Source of the DNA: an uncultured Anaerolineae bacterium
GTDB lineage: Bacteria; Chloroflexota; Anaerolineae; Promineifilales; Promineifilaceae
Length of the DNA: 64,000 nucleotides
Direction: 5' to 3'
Assembly (NCBI GenBank): GCA_905479495.1
Contig: CAJQMR010000021.1
Location: 62,001 to 126,000 of the forward strand
The notes under the pieces were generated by a model. The model did not search any database, was not told the origin of the DNA, and saw only the letters and a program-made list of their open reading frames with translations. Shown in pieces: positions 50,974-59,763 of this stretch. Position numbers and translations under genes: made by a program. Every line of letters begins with the position of its first letter. Positions within the stretch are counted from its first letter, which is position 1.

Positions 50974-51672
50974 TTAAGTTGATTTTGTAGACAAAGTAGT
51001 GATTGCCGACGGGTTAAATCCTTTAACAATCAACCACACAGCAAAAACCATTTCTTGCAGGGCGATTGGCAGTGCTGCCAGAGTCTCTACAGTAGCGGGG
51101 AGCAAGCCAAATAATGTCAGTAACCCTTCTGCAAAATGCAACGTAACGCCAATAAATCCCCATGCCGATAACCATCGTGGAACAAGTTTTGATTGATACA
51201 GTAGATAGTTGAACAGCATCCCACCCAGAGGAAACACAATTTTCAATATATGGTTGATTTGCTGGTTGCCATCTAGTAATAAAGTGCCCACCGTTTGCAG
51301 ATTCAAGGTAGTTGGGGCGCCTGCTTTTACATATTCCTGACTTAATCTGATGAGCAACAGCCAACTAATGACCGTGGCTATATAGGTAACGGTTTCCAAT
51401 GCTCCCCTGAAAATAACGTACCCTAGTGCCAGGGCTTCATTTTGTTTTTTCAGGATGGGAAACATCATGACGGGAACCATAGCCAGAGCCAGCCCCATTG
51501 TTAACACAAAAAGTGCCGCTGCTATGAATTGACTTTCATTTGCTGAAATCTTGGCGAGATTGTCAGAAGCATCCAGAATAGATGATGACAAAACAACACT
51601 TAGAACGCCTGAAACCGTCCCAATAATAAATAATACACCGACAATGACTGCTGTCTTTCTGTTTGTATCCAT
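50974..51672 (-). CDS. DUF4386 membrane protein
   Basis: A 232-residue protein with about six hydrophobic helices. The N-terminus TNRKTAVIVGVLFIIGTVSG, the loop AGAPTTLNLQTVG and the helix PRWLSAWGFIGVTLHFAEGL are typical of DUF4386, a family of unknown function. ATG 51672 with GGAAG upstream is the likely start; a longer frame to 51750 has no support. The gene stands alone in gaps of about 160 and 150 bp that hold nothing I recognise. Confidence 0.82.
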   Translation of the reverse strand: MDTNRKTAVIVGVLFIIGTVSGVLSVVLSSSILDASDNLAKISANESQFIAAALFVLTMGLALAMVPVMMFPILKKQNEALALGYVIFRGALETVTYIATVISWLLLIRLSQEYVKAGAPTTLNLQTVGTLLLDGNQQINHILKIVFPLGGMLFNYLLYQSKLVPRWLSAWGFIGVTLHFAEGLLTLFGLLPATVETLAALPIALQEMVFAVWLIVKGFNPSAITTLSTKST

Positions 51673-51820
51673 TTTTATTCTTCCAAATTTTTCCAATCCA
51701 GGCAGCGCCATAGAAGCGACCGATGGTCGGTAAAAAGGGGCGCGGCCCAACTTGCTGAATTGTTAGTTACCTGAGATTATTTTGAGGCGTTGTTCTTCTT
51801 GTAAAACTTATGCAGCTTAC

Positions 51821-52045
51821 CTAAACTGAATCCTCTTTAGGGTCATAAGAAAACACTTCTTCTAATGGCGTGTCAAAAACGTAAGCAATGCGAAAAGCCA
51901 ATTCGAGGGAAGGGGCGTATTTTGCATTTTCGATGGCCACTATGGTTTGTCGCGTGACGCCCACTTTTTTGGCCAGCTCTTTTTGGGTCATCTCATCATG
52001 AAAAAAGCGCAGCTTGCGAATGTTGTTGCTTACCGGATTGTCCAT
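51821..52045 (-). CDS. Small XRE-family helix-turn-helix regulator
   Basis: A 74-residue DNA-binding protein, essentially one Cro/CI-type HTH: TQKELAKKVGVTRQTIVAIE at residues 20-39, then YAPSLELAFRIAYVFDTPLEEVFSY. This resembles the YozG/SdpR-neighbour class that controls an adjacent membrane protein. ATG 52045 lies 1 bp after the stop codon of the membrane protein gene, so the two are translated together. Confidence 0.93.
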   Translation of the reverse strand: MDNPVSNNIRKLRFFHDEMTQKELAKKVGVTRQTIVAIENAKYAPSLELAFRIAYVFDTPLEEVFSYDPKEDSV

Positions 52046-52046
52046 A

Positions 52047-52502
52047 TTAGAACCCCCTCCGATAAAGCATCAATCGGGAAATATCGCCAATGACCTGGGC
52101 CAGGACGCCAAAGAAGATGAGCAGGGTAAACATGACCAAGGGCGGCTGTCCGAAGGCAAAGGTAAGCATGGCCAGGAATGCCCCAAGTGAGGAGATGGAA
52201 TAAGTAATTTTTGTCCCTCGCAGATCAATTAACTTGTCTCGCTCATCGGCAATATTTTCAATGTCAGGCTCTTTTTCGCCTGTTTTGATGGCCTCAATGA
52301 TGGCAGAAACGATGTGGGTGAGAATCGTGGCAAAGATTGTTACAACGACGGCCAGGACGATGATGATTCCCCAAAGGCGAAATACATTTGTTGAATTGAA
52401 GGTCTCATTCAGGATCATTTGCAGTACCCTGATCAGGAAAAATCCTAAAATCAGGCTGAAGTTCACTAAAGAGACGGTGATGTTTTTTTGTTGAAAGGAC
52501 AT
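52047..52502 (-). CDS. Four-helix membrane protein paired with XRE regulator (DUF2178-like)
   Basis: A 151-residue protein with four hydrophobic segments (about 10-28, 40-65, 98-115, 122-140) and an internal charged stretch DIENIADERDKLIDLRGTKI. That ERD motif and the pairing with a small XRE regulator fit the DUF2178 type of membrane protein. Its function is unknown. GAGG 7-10 bp upstream supports ATG 52502. An AT-rich 212-bp gap upstream, where a promoter may lie, contains one ACGGCCGT palindrome at 52653. Confidence 0.75.
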   Translation of the reverse strand: MSFQQKNITVSLVNFSLILGFFLIRVLQMILNETFNSTNVFRLWGIIIVLAVVVTIFATILTHIVSAIIEAIKTGEKEPDIENIADERDKLIDLRGTKITYSISSLGAFLAMLTFAFGQPPLVMFTLLIFFGVLAQVIGDISRLMLYRRGF

Positions 52503-52714
52503 AGCGGCCTCATCTTGTCTGTTTATTTATACACAAAGTAAACAATAATAGACAGATAGTAATATATTTTTTACATGATGTCAAGTATTTTTTACATCGT
52601 ATGGCAAAAAAACATTAAATCCATTTTTCGGTTGAAGGAGGGAGAGGGGGATACGGCCGTTTCCTAAATATCCCCGTTGGCTGGCACTATTCGTTTACGG
52701 TGCGCGCTGGTACA

Positions 52715-53131
52715 TTAATGGCCGCGCAGCTTTGTGGGTGTCACCCGAATGGCCGTTGCATACGCTTCGGCAAACTGTTCGGCCGTCATGTTGATGCGCT
52801 GGAAGCCCTCCTGGTATTTCGCCACATAGTCTGCCACCTTACTGGCTGGTGTAGGGGTCTCTTCGACGAGGGCTTCCCCGGAAAAAATAACAATATTGCC
52901 GCCCTTGCCATCGCCGTCCAGGTGCAGCGATACTTGCGGATTGGCCTTGATATGCTTGAGTTTGAATGTCCCTGAACGACTATAAATGAGGAATGACTGG
53001 CCATCCCACAAAAACCAGACAGGGCGCGGTTGGGGTCGTCCTTGGCTGTCAATGGTTGTCAACCAAATAATCCATTCCTCTGCCAGACGACGGCGGACGC
53101 GTTGGTCAAATTCTGAATCGGTGTCAAACAT
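52715..53131 (-). CDS. PPOX-class flavin/F420-binding oxidoreductase
   Basis: Split-barrel protein of 138 residues, pyridoxamine 5'-phosphate oxidase-like. The pattern EWIIWLTTIDSQGRPQPRPV, WDGQSFLIYSRSGTFKLKHI, and NPQVSLHLDGDGKGGNI resembles the Rv3369-type subfamily of F420/FMN-binding proteins. AAGGAGAATAAG before ATG 53131 is a strong ribosome binding site and sets the start. The substrate is unknown. The gene stands alone between the membrane-protein pair and the M20 peptidase. Confidence 0.87.
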   Translation of the reverse strand: MFDTDSEFDQRVRRRLAEEWIIWLTTIDSQGRPQPRPVWFLWDGQSFLIYSRSGTFKLKHIKANPQVSLHLDGDGKGGNIVIFSGEALVEETPTPASKVADYVAKYQEGFQRINMTAEQFAEAYATAIRVTPTKLRGH

Positions 53132-53205
53132 CTTATTCTCCTTATATGAAGCCACTGGTGCAGATTGTTTACTTTGTTTATGGGGAACGGCCGTTTCCCG
53201 GTCCC

Positions 53206-54423
53206 TTATATTTGTTGAATCACGCTGATGTAAAACCGGCAGGCGTCGAGGATTTGGCTTACTTCACAACTTTCATCGCGCATGTGGGCTAAGCGGTAAT
53301 CGCCAGGCCCAAAGCCAATAGTGGGGATTCCCAGGCGCACCGGCGTAACGGCGTTGGTGCTGAAATCCCAAAAGCCAAACTGAGTTGGTTCGGCGCCAAA
53401 AACTTTGCGATAGGCGGCCACACATGCTTGGGTCAGCGGATGATTGCGCTCAATTTCCCAGGCTGGGTGGAACGGTTCATAGCGGATGTCTAAACCCGTC
53501 CAGCTTTTTTTGTGGAGCAGGCCAACTGCCCAGGTAGCATTTTTACCAGCTATTAACTGGGCCATTTCTTGCTGAATGGTCTCTTCTGTTTCGCCGGGGA
53601 TCATGCGGCGGTCCAGATACACTTGGCACGCGGTTGGCACCGCATTAAGCGAGGCGCTGGCGCTGGAAATTTGGGACATCACGAGGGTGCCTTTACGATC
53701 GTCTTTGCTGGGCAGGCTGGCATTGAGCTTTTCTACCCGCTGGATGATTTCGGCCATCTCGTAGATGGCATTGCGCCCTTTTTCGGGAGCGGCCCCATGT
53801 GCCGAAACGCCGTGCGTGGTGATGGCGATTTGGGCTTTGCCTTTGTGGCCCAGCATGATCTGGTTGTTAGACGGTTCACAAATGAGGACGTAATCTGGTT
53901 TGAGGTTCAATTCCTGGAAGAGATGCTTCAGATTTTCGCCGTCGCAATCCTCTTCCATGACGGTGCAGGAGACGAAGATGGTTTTGCCAGCTGCCAGCCC
54001 GCTGTTTTTGGCAGCGATCCCCGCATAAATGGCGGCAGCCACGGCCGATTTCATATCCACAGAGCCTCTGCCGTGGAGACGGCCGTTTTCCACCACACCG
54101 CTAAAAGGAGGAATCGCCCACTCAGCTGCGTCGTTGACAGCCACCGTGTCTACGTGGGCATCCAGCAGGATGGATGTTGCGCCATTGCCAATGCGGCCCA
54201 CCACGTTGCCCATCGCGTCAATCGTCACGGCGTCGTAGCCCAGCGCCGTCATTTTTTGGGCCACAAATTTGATAGCAGCCTCTTCTTGCCCTGGCAAGCT
54301 TTTAATGCGAACCAGGCTTTGCGCCAGCTCAATGATTTCTGTTTCTTGTTGTGATGAAAGTAAATTGGAATCGTTCATTTTATCATTGGGAGACAAAGAT
54401 TCTCGATAATATTCGGGGGTCAT
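53206..54423 (-). CDS. M20-family metallohydrolase (YgeY/ArgE-like)
   Basis: Di-zinc amidohydrolase of 405 residues. Metal motifs are ILLDAHVDTV, HGRGSVDMKSAVAA, VMEEDCDGENL and a C-terminal GFGPGDYRLAHMRDESCEV. The dimerisation (lid) domain has ISTHGVSAHGAAPEKGRNAI-like TTHGVSAHGAAPEKGRNA. It resembles the YgeY group linked with selenium-dependent purine or amino-acid catabolism; the same fold includes acetylornithine deacetylase. ATG 54423 lies 1 bp after the stop of the GIY-YIG gene; ATG 54378 is the alternative. No selenium genes are nearby, so the role is open. Confidence 0.88.
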   Translation of the reverse strand: MTPEYYRESLSPNDKMNDSNLLSSQQETEIIELAQSLVRIKSLPGQEEAAIKFVAQKMTALGYDAVTIDAMGNVVGRIGNGATSILLDAHVDTVAVNDAAEWAIPPFSGVVENGRLHGRGSVDMKSAVAAAIYAGIAAKNSGLAAGKTIFVSCTVMEEDCDGENLKHLFQELNLKPDYVLICEPSNNQIMLGHKGKAQIAITTHGVSAHGAAPEKGRNAIYEMAEIIQRVEKLNASLPSKDDRKGTLVMSQISSASASLNAVPTACQVYLDRRMIPGETEETIQQEMAQLIAGKNATWAVGLLHKKSWTGLDIRYEPFHPAWEIERNHPLTQACVAAYRKVFGAEPTQFGFWDFSTNAVTPVRLGIPTIGFGPGDYRLAHMRDESCEVSQILDACRFYISVIQQI

Positions 54424-54424
54424 T

Positions 54425-54904
54425 TTACCAGAGCAGGCTGTCTTCTGCCTTCACAACGCGTTCTGCTTCAAAAATGAGCTTGCGCAGGCTGGCGCGGCGG
54501 CGAAATTTGGCGTTTGCGGGCAGGTAGATGGCGGGAACGGCCGTTGCCACTGGATTATGCGACACGTTAAAACAGGGTGTGTGTTGGTGGATGAGCCACT
54601 GCTCCGCCGCATCCAGCTGATGGTGCAGATGGCTAAATTGCGCATCTTGCGAACTCAGCAGTTCGATGGTGAAGTTCATCGACTTGGGCCAGTTTACCCA
54701 AATAAACCGCCCGGTAATCGAATGTCCCTTGAAACCGCCGAGCAAATGCTCCCACACGCGGGCAAACGCCAACTGCGACTGCCCCACGTAGAAGACCAAG
54801 GCGTCGTCCCGAAAGATGTACAAATCCAGCCCTTTCCATTCCTCTGGGCATTCCTCAATAAGCAGAAATCGTTTAAGCGGAAGGGCAACTGCTTGGTCAT
54901 TCAT
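54425..54904 (-). CDS. GIY-YIG-like domain protein
   Basis: A 159-residue protein. Residues about 26-105 fit a GIY-YIG nuclease fold: DLYIFRDD, VFYVGQSQLAFARVWEHL (conserved Gly and Arg) and AEQWLIHQHTPCFNV (catalytic Glu and the Pro-x-Asn end). GIY-YIG enzymes cut DNA, but many short versions have no known target. The C-terminal part is basic. It is followed directly by the M20 gene, and the stop overlaps that gene's start region. Activity is uncertain. Confidence 0.72.
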   Translation of the reverse strand: MNDQAVALPLKRFLLIEECPEEWKGLDLYIFRDDALVFYVGQSQLAFARVWEHLLGGFKGHSITGRFIWVNWPKSMNFTIELLSSQDAQFSHLHHQLDAAEQWLIHQHTPCFNVSHNPVATAVPAIYLPANAKFRRRASLRKLIFEAERVVKAEDSLLW

Positions 54905-54934
54905 AAGTGGTTTTTACGGTCGGCCAGACGGCCG

Positions 54935-55396
54935 TTACGCATTCGGCACCAGTGATCCTTTGGTGTAGTCAAAGGAGATGATGCGTGTAGGCGTAACTTC
55001 GATGATGACGGGTTCCCACTTGGCGGCAAGCTGTTGGGCGTAGGCATCACCATGAGTGCCGATGTACCGCTCAAAAATGGTAATGCGTTTGCTGGCGGCG
55101 TCTTTGTGGTCGAGAACGGCCGTACCAACCACCATCACCCCCGCGTACGGCATCGTATTGCTGTCAATCAGCACCGTTACCTGGGGATTGCGCTGGATGT
55201 TTTTCACCTTTTGCGTGATGGTTTGCGTGCTCAACCGCAGCTTGCCGTCGCGGTATTCATACCAGATAGGTATCGTGTGGATGGTGCCATCCGCATTTAG
55301 CGTGCTGAGCCGGGCCAGCAGCGGCTGTGCCAGAAAAGCGGCCAGCTCGGCCTCCGTGAAACCAGGAACTTGCGGATACCGTTTGACTTCTTGCAT
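54935..55396 (-). CDS. Pyridoxamine 5'-phosphate oxidase family protein
   Basis: A split-barrel flavin-binding protein of 153 residues. The pattern LARLSTLNADGTIHTIPIWY, QKVKNIQRNPQVTVLID and VVGTAVLDHKDAASKRI is typical of PPOX-class (possibly F420-dependent) oxidoreductases. It is distinct from the PPOX protein at 52715. ATG 55396; 31 bp separate it from the GIY-YIG gene, so they may be one transcript with the M20 gene. The substrate is unknown. Confidence 0.87.
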   Translation of the reverse strand: MQEVKRYPQVPGFTEAELAAFLAQPLLARLSTLNADGTIHTIPIWYEYRDGKLRLSTQTITQKVKNIQRNPQVTVLIDSNTMPYAGVMVVGTAVLDHKDAASKRITIFERYIGTHGDAYAQQLAAKWEPVIIEVTPTRIISFDYTKGSLVPNA

Positions 55397-55464
55397 AACT
55401 GTTTCCCCGTAACGAATTTGCCGACGCTTTAGTATACGAATGTGTAATTATTCAGGTACTCTGG

Positions 55465-55522
55465 AGATTGGGCCAATTTTTTTTGGGTGAGAACTCTTTT
55501 TCATAGAAAATTGGCCCAATCT
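55465..55522. terminator. Long inverted repeat downstream of nhaA
   Basis: AGATTGGGCCAATTTT (55465-55480) and AAAATTGGCCCAATCT (55507-55522) are exact complements. On the minus strand it follows the nhaA stop codon by 29 bp. It belongs to the GATTGGNCCAATC family and may end the nhaA transcript. Confidence 0.6.
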
Positions 55523-55550
55523 TGGGTAACTAGCTGTATTGCTAATCATT

Positions 55551-56738
55551 TTATGCTGGTTTAGGGCGCAAACTTTGCCGCAAAACAATATAGCCCAAGA
55601 TGCCCGAGGCCAATGATCCCAAGATGATGCCCAACCGCTCGTCAAATAATAGATTAACGCCCGTTTCTTCAAAAGCGAGTGACCCGATAAAAAGGCTCAT
55701 GGTAAAACCAACGCCACACAAGATGGCCGCACCATACAACGACCCCCATGACATGCTCTTGGGCAAACCCGTCAATTTTAACTTGATGGCCAGCCAACAA
55801 AGCCCAAAAATCCCCACTTGTTTACCGATGAATAAGCCCAGGGCAATGCCCATTGGCACACCATGTAAGATTTCTTCCACCCCTAAACCCACCAGGCGTA
55901 TGCCTGAATTGGCAAAGGCAAAGATGGGCAGGATGATATAGGCGACGGCAAAATGCAGGTCGTGCTCCATACTTTTTAAGGGCGAATAATTAGCATTTGT
56001 CTTGGATTTCATGGGAATGAACATGGCCAAAATGACGCCGGCCAACGTAGCGTGAACGCCGGACTTCAACATGGCGACCCACATGACAATGCCAACCAGT
56101 ACATAGACGCTTTTAGATTCATTGCCCCGTCTATTCAGCAGCGCCAAAACGAGGACACAAGCCCCAACAACCACCAGCGCGGTCATGGAAATCTTTTCCG
56201 TGTAGAAAAAAGCGATAATGAGCACTGCACCGATGTCGTCAAAAATGGCTAAGGAGGTGAGGAAAACTTTTATGCTGGTAGGAACTCGTGAGCCTAACAA
56301 AGACAAAATGCCCAGGGCAAAAGCAATATCCGTTGCTGCGGGGATGGCCCAGCCCTTCATCGCTGTGGCGTCACCGCTGTTGAGAAGGATATAAATCAGG
56401 GCAGGAACCAACATGCCGCCAATGGCTCCCACACCTGGCAAAATAATGTTTCTTTTGTCAGATAGTTCGCCTTCAATCAGCTCCCGTTTCAACTCCAGGC
56501 CAACCAGGAAAAAGAAAATGGCCATCAGCCCATCATTGATCCAGAGCAGCAGTGGCTTGGCAATTTCCAGTGCCCCAATCCGAATTTCTACCGGTGTATC
56601 AATGAGCAGGGCGTAATAAGTTTGTAAAGGGGTGTTGGCCAACACCAGGGCCAGTACGGCTGCCAGCATGAGAATAATGCCGCCAGATGCTTCTAGCTGC
56701 AAAAATCTTGATATAAATGTCTCTTTTGTTTTGATCAT
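55551..56738 (-). CDS. nhaA: Na+/H+ antiporter NhaA
   Basis: Inner-membrane sodium/proton antiporter of 395 residues, close to E. coli NhaA (388). About twelve hydrophobic segments are visible. The ion-site motifs are present: AATDIAFALGIL (D133 equivalent) and FDDIGAVLIIAFFY (paired Asp, D163/D164 equivalents), with ELKRELIEGELSD in the loop after the second helix. The start is ATG 56738, with AAGGAAAA upstream. It maintains cytoplasmic pH and sodium balance. The gene is single. Confidence 0.95.
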   Translation of the reverse strand: MIKTKETFISRFLQLEASGGIILMLAAVLALVLANTPLQTYYALLIDTPVEIRIGALEIAKPLLLWINDGLMAIFFFLVGLELKRELIEGELSDKRNIILPGVGAIGGMLVPALIYILLNSGDATAMKGWAIPAATDIAFALGILSLLGSRVPTSIKVFLTSLAIFDDIGAVLIIAFFYTEKISMTALVVVGACVLVLALLNRRGNESKSVYVLVGIVMWVAMLKSGVHATLAGVILAMFIPMKSKTNANYSPLKSMEHDLHFAVAYIILPIFAFANSGIRLVGLGVEEILHGVPMGIALGLFIGKQVGIFGLCWLAIKLKLTGLPKSMSWGSLYGAAILCGVGFTMSLFIGSLAFEETGVNLLFDERLGIILGSLASGILGYIVLRQSLRPKPA

Positions 56739-56998
56739 TAATTTTCCTTGTTTCGCTGTGGTCTTTTCCTGCCGCAAAACCTTATTTAGCTGGCTAGAAA
56801 CGGCCGTTCCTCATCACCATAGCGGAATAGTTTATTTTGGTCAGTCATCAATTGGTTATAGCACAAATTTTAAGCTGATCCAGGTTGAGTGGAACTAAAA
56901 TGATGGGGGAATATACGGCCGTTCCTCATCGCCAAATCCAAAAGGCCAGGAAAATGATACGGCCGTGGAGTCAGGTTTATGTGGGTTAGGTTCCTTTT
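56739..56998. other. Intergenic region with three ACGGCCGT copies
   Basis: This 260-bp gap upstream of nhaA carries the palindrome at about 56800, 56916 and 56958; the first two share the longer ACGGCCGTTCCTCATC. No gene or clear promoter is visible. It shows that the palindrome is not limited to coding DNA. Confidence 0.7.
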
Positions 56999-57556
56999 TC
57001 AAAAGATAAATGGAACAAACATCTTGGTCTGTTTCATATAGTCTTGATACTTATTGCCAAAGTATTGCTTATTTTCGCCTTCCTCTATCTTGGCAGTCAG
57101 TATCAGAAATATTGTATTGCCGACTGCTAAGATGCTCCCAAGCCACGTCACGTTTTTCAGGAAAATGCCCCAACCCAGAAACAACAATGAACTGTAAAAG
57201 GGATGCCGGATGTATTGATACACTCCAGTGGTGACGAGTTCGGTCGTTTTCTCTACGCCCACTAAAGCCGGATCTTTTCGGTCTTGATCGATGTGCCCTA
57301 TTTGACGGAATAAGCGAACGCCTTGAAAAATGAATACAAGCGAAATTGTGAGGAACGACCAGGAGATGATTTGTCTGAGACTAAGAGGATGGAGAAACCA
57401 ATCACTCACATTCAGCAAAAACAGTATCAGAATGATTTCCCAAGAAAAGAAACGAAAGAAGCCGTGATGCCGAAAATCGCGCAGTGATGATCTTGATACC
57501 CAACTAATGCCAATCGTTGCCAACACAAACAGGATGATTTTGTAACCAAGGGCCAT
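56999..57556 (-). CDS. Isoprenylcysteine methyltransferase-like membrane protein (PEMT/ICMT family)
   Basis: A 185-residue protein from ATG 57556 with four or five hydrophobic segments. The C-terminal signature TTGVYQYIRHPFYSSLLFLG (the RHP motif) and EEGENKQYFGNKYQDYMKQT match the family that methylates phospholipids or prenylated Cys using S-adenosylmethionine; bacterial members are mostly uncharacterised. The frame is open upstream to 57658, but that part contains an ACGGCCGT palindrome and reads unlike a protein, so the internal ATG is preferred. It follows the gene at 57655. Confidence 0.8.
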   Translation of the reverse strand: MALGYKIILFVLATIGISWVSRSSLRDFRHHGFFRFFSWEIILILFLLNVSDWFLHPLSLRQIISWSFLTISLVFIFQGVRLFRQIGHIDQDRKDPALVGVEKTTELVTTGVYQYIRHPFYSSLLFLGWGIFLKNVTWLGSILAVGNTIFLILTAKIEEGENKQYFGNKYQDYMKQTKMFVPFIF

Positions 57557-57654
57557 TATTGTTCCATCTTGTTTATCAAATCTCAAGAGGAGGCATGTGA
57601 TACGGCCGTACTTCCTTAGGCCGACGTTGACCACAGTGAGGAACTTATCAAGGC

Positions 57655-58203
57655 TCAATCTTCCGTAACATGCAAATACCAGATGTCTGGATAAAGCTCT
57701 TGAAAGGCCAACCAGGTATCGCGCTCAATGCCAGGATCGTTTGAGCGCACAATGTTCAGTGAAATTTGCAGATTCTTTAGGGCGGTATCAAATTGACTTT
57801 TTGAACAGCCCTGCGCCTCCATCACCTCATTGCGCAGATTTGTTGTTTCCCAAGGCTCATTGCGAATCATCTCAAAAATGTAAATGGCTAATCGATTCAG
57901 CTGCTCGACAGGTTTATAGGCCGAGGCAAAATGGATATTGCGCAAATAATCCATCGTCATCAGCACGGCAAAGCCACCTTTGATTTTGCCGTAGAAAATC
58001 TCATCGGAAAACGTGGCGGGGAGACGGTTTTTCCAATCCCATACCGCAGACACTTTTTCACCCCAGCCTTTTTCACCCTCCTGCTTTTCCGGCAAATCGA
58101 TATGTTCCCACAGCGAGGGCAGACCGCTTTTCTCGCTCGCAAAAATGGTACAGATTTGCAGGTCACGGATTAAGTAGCGGGCTTCTTCAAATGTTTTGAT
58201 CAT
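57655..58203 (-). CDS. AlkZ-related winged-helix-like protein
   Basis: A 182-residue soluble protein. The N-terminal segment KTFEEARYLIRDLQICTIFA, LPSLWEHIDLPEKQ, GWGEKVSAVWDWKNRLP and the later FYGKIKGGFAVLM resemble proteins labelled AlkZ-related (DNA glycosylase-like winged helix). The C-terminal 60 residues look like an HTH (NLRNEVMEAQGCSKSQFDTA). Whether it binds DNA is untested and the match is from memory. The gene is upstream of the methyltransferase-like gene in the same direction. Confidence 0.55.
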   Translation of the reverse strand: MIKTFEEARYLIRDLQICTIFASEKSGLPSLWEHIDLPEKQEGEKGWGEKVSAVWDWKNRLPATFSDEIFYGKIKGGFAVLMTMDYLRNIHFASAYKPVEQLNRLAIYIFEMIRNEPWETTNLRNEVMEAQGCSKSQFDTALKNLQISLNIVRSNDPGIERDTWLAFQELYPDIWYLHVTED

Positions 58204-58260
58204 ATATTTTGCCTTGTTGGGAAACGGCCGTTCCCCAATTCCAAATTTAAGGAAAGTGTA

Positions 58261-59763
58261 TCATATTTCGCTGTGCCTGATTGCCAGGCTCAGAAGCAAA
58301 ACGGCCGTTCCCGCCACCGCACCCGCCGCCCAACCGCCAACAAACACGCCTGCCGCCAGCGTGCCGCCAACGGTCACCAGGCTAGACGCTTGGTAAGGGA
58401 CGTGCACCCGCCAGCGCGTAAGGGGTAAAAAAGCAATCGATTGACACAAGGCCAGCAGGATGCTCACCAAAATGATGAGGATGGGCGACACAATGGGTTG
58501 GATCAGCCAGACGAGCAGCGCGCCCAACAGCAGGCATAGGAAGGGAACGGCCGTATCTATCACCAGCAGCTGGCCCCAGGAGAGCGGTAAAAACTGGCGC
58601 AAAAATGGCTCGCGCCAATCCGCCTGGAATATCATCGCCAATTCTCGCGGCGGGAATAAGAGGAGGCCAAATAACCAGAAAAGCCAAAACTCGGCTGGGG
58701 CGCTGCTGGCGAGGATAAATTGCGCCGCGCCGGTAAAAAGCGCGCCGCGCAGCAGCAGGGCAAAAATGGCATCCCCTTGCCGCAGCATCATCAAGCCGGA
58801 TCGGGCCAGCAAGGTTGTGTTGCCAGTAAAAGCGGGGAGGGTCAGGAACGGCCGTTGCCCCACCACGCGCTTTTGCTGTTGAATGGCACGCCTATCGGAC
58901 GCCAGATTTGGGGATAACCAGGCAAATGCGCCCAATGCCTGCTGCCGCGCATACGCGTTGCTCTCGTCCGCCACCACAATCAGGTTAACGCGATTGCTTA
59001 CCCAGGCCAGGGCCATCAGCAACAGGCCAACGAGCAGCACCAGTACGGCCGTTTCGCTCCATGTCCATGTGCCTAAAAGTGCGTTGAGCCACACCTGCCC
59101 GGGCCACAAGGCCAGCTTCGGCCAGGCGCTGGCCACCACCAGCAGCAAGGGCAGCCAGCCATAGCCGCGCCATTGCGTCCAGGTCGGGTTAGCCAGGCGC
59201 ATGATGCCCCACAGCCAGGCCAGCCCCAGCGCCAGCAGCGTCAGGGGAACGGCGGCAATGACGGCGCGGGCGGCGGCCCAATAGCCAATGGTGGCGGCGA
59301 GCGGTTGGGCCAGGATAACGGCCGTAATCGCCACTACCGGCAAAACAAGCAGCATTGCTTGCAAAGCCATCTGCCCAAACTGCACCAGCGTGACGGTGCG
59401 GCGCGAGACGGGTGATCCGGCAATATAGGCCATGTCGGGAAAAGAGAGGGTGAGCGGCGTGCGCCGCGCGTAACGCAGCGACAGCCCCACCAGCCCGGCG
59501 AAAACCGCCCAGGGCAGCCCGGCTACCAGCTGCGCCCACAACACCGGCGACATCATGCGGCCGAATTGGACGGCCTGCTGCAAAATGGCCCCCCAGGCAC
59601 CAAACACAAACCAGACCAGGAAGAAAGCCAGCAAGTACAAGTTGTAAAAAAACTCTCTCAGGGAACGATCCTGCGGGTTGTAGCCAAACAGCCGCAGCAG
59701 CAGCACCAACCGGTGCCGCCACTGCTGCAAGCGCAGCCGGATGAGCACCTTAAGTTCAATCAT
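58261..59763 (-). CDS. ABC transporter permease, EcsB-like
   Basis: A 500-residue membrane protein with about ten to twelve hydrophobic segments, without a separate signal peptide. It overlaps its ATPase gene by 8 bp (ATG 59763 inside the ATPase 3' end), so the two are coupled. Pattern and length suggest the EcsB/ABC-2-like exporter permease group, for instance the FFPPREL and FQADWREPFLRQFLPLSW segments. In Firmicutes Ecs affects secretion and protease activity; here the cargo is unknown. Confidence 0.75.
   Translation of the reverse strand: MIELKVLIRLRLQQWRHRLVLLLRLFGYNPQDRSLREFFYNLYLLAFFLVWFVFGAWGAILQQAVQFGRMMSPVLWAQLVAGLPWAVFAGLVGLSLRYARRTPLTLSFPDMAYIAGSPVSRRTVTLVQFGQMALQAMLLVLPVVAITAVILAQPLAATIGYWAAARAVIAAVPLTLLALGLAWLWGIMRLANPTWTQWRGYGWLPLLLVVASAWPKLALWPGQVWLNALLGTWTWSETAVLVLLVGLLLMALAWVSNRVNLIVVADESNAYARQQALGAFAWLSPNLASDRRAIQQQKRVVGQRPFLTLPAFTGNTTLLARSGLMMLRQGDAIFALLLRGALFTGAAQFILASSAPAEFWLFWLFGLLLFPPRELAMIFQADWREPFLRQFLPLSWGQLLVIDTAVPFLCLLLGALLVWLIQPIVSPILIILVSILLALCQSIAFLPLTRWRVHVPYQASSLVTVGGTLAAGVFVGGWAAGAVAGTAVLLLSLAIRHSEI

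Noticed and set aside
53569..54354. Plus-strand open frame of 261 codons across the M20 peptidase gene
   Set aside because: Antisense to metal-binding motifs; His/Gly-rich shadow.
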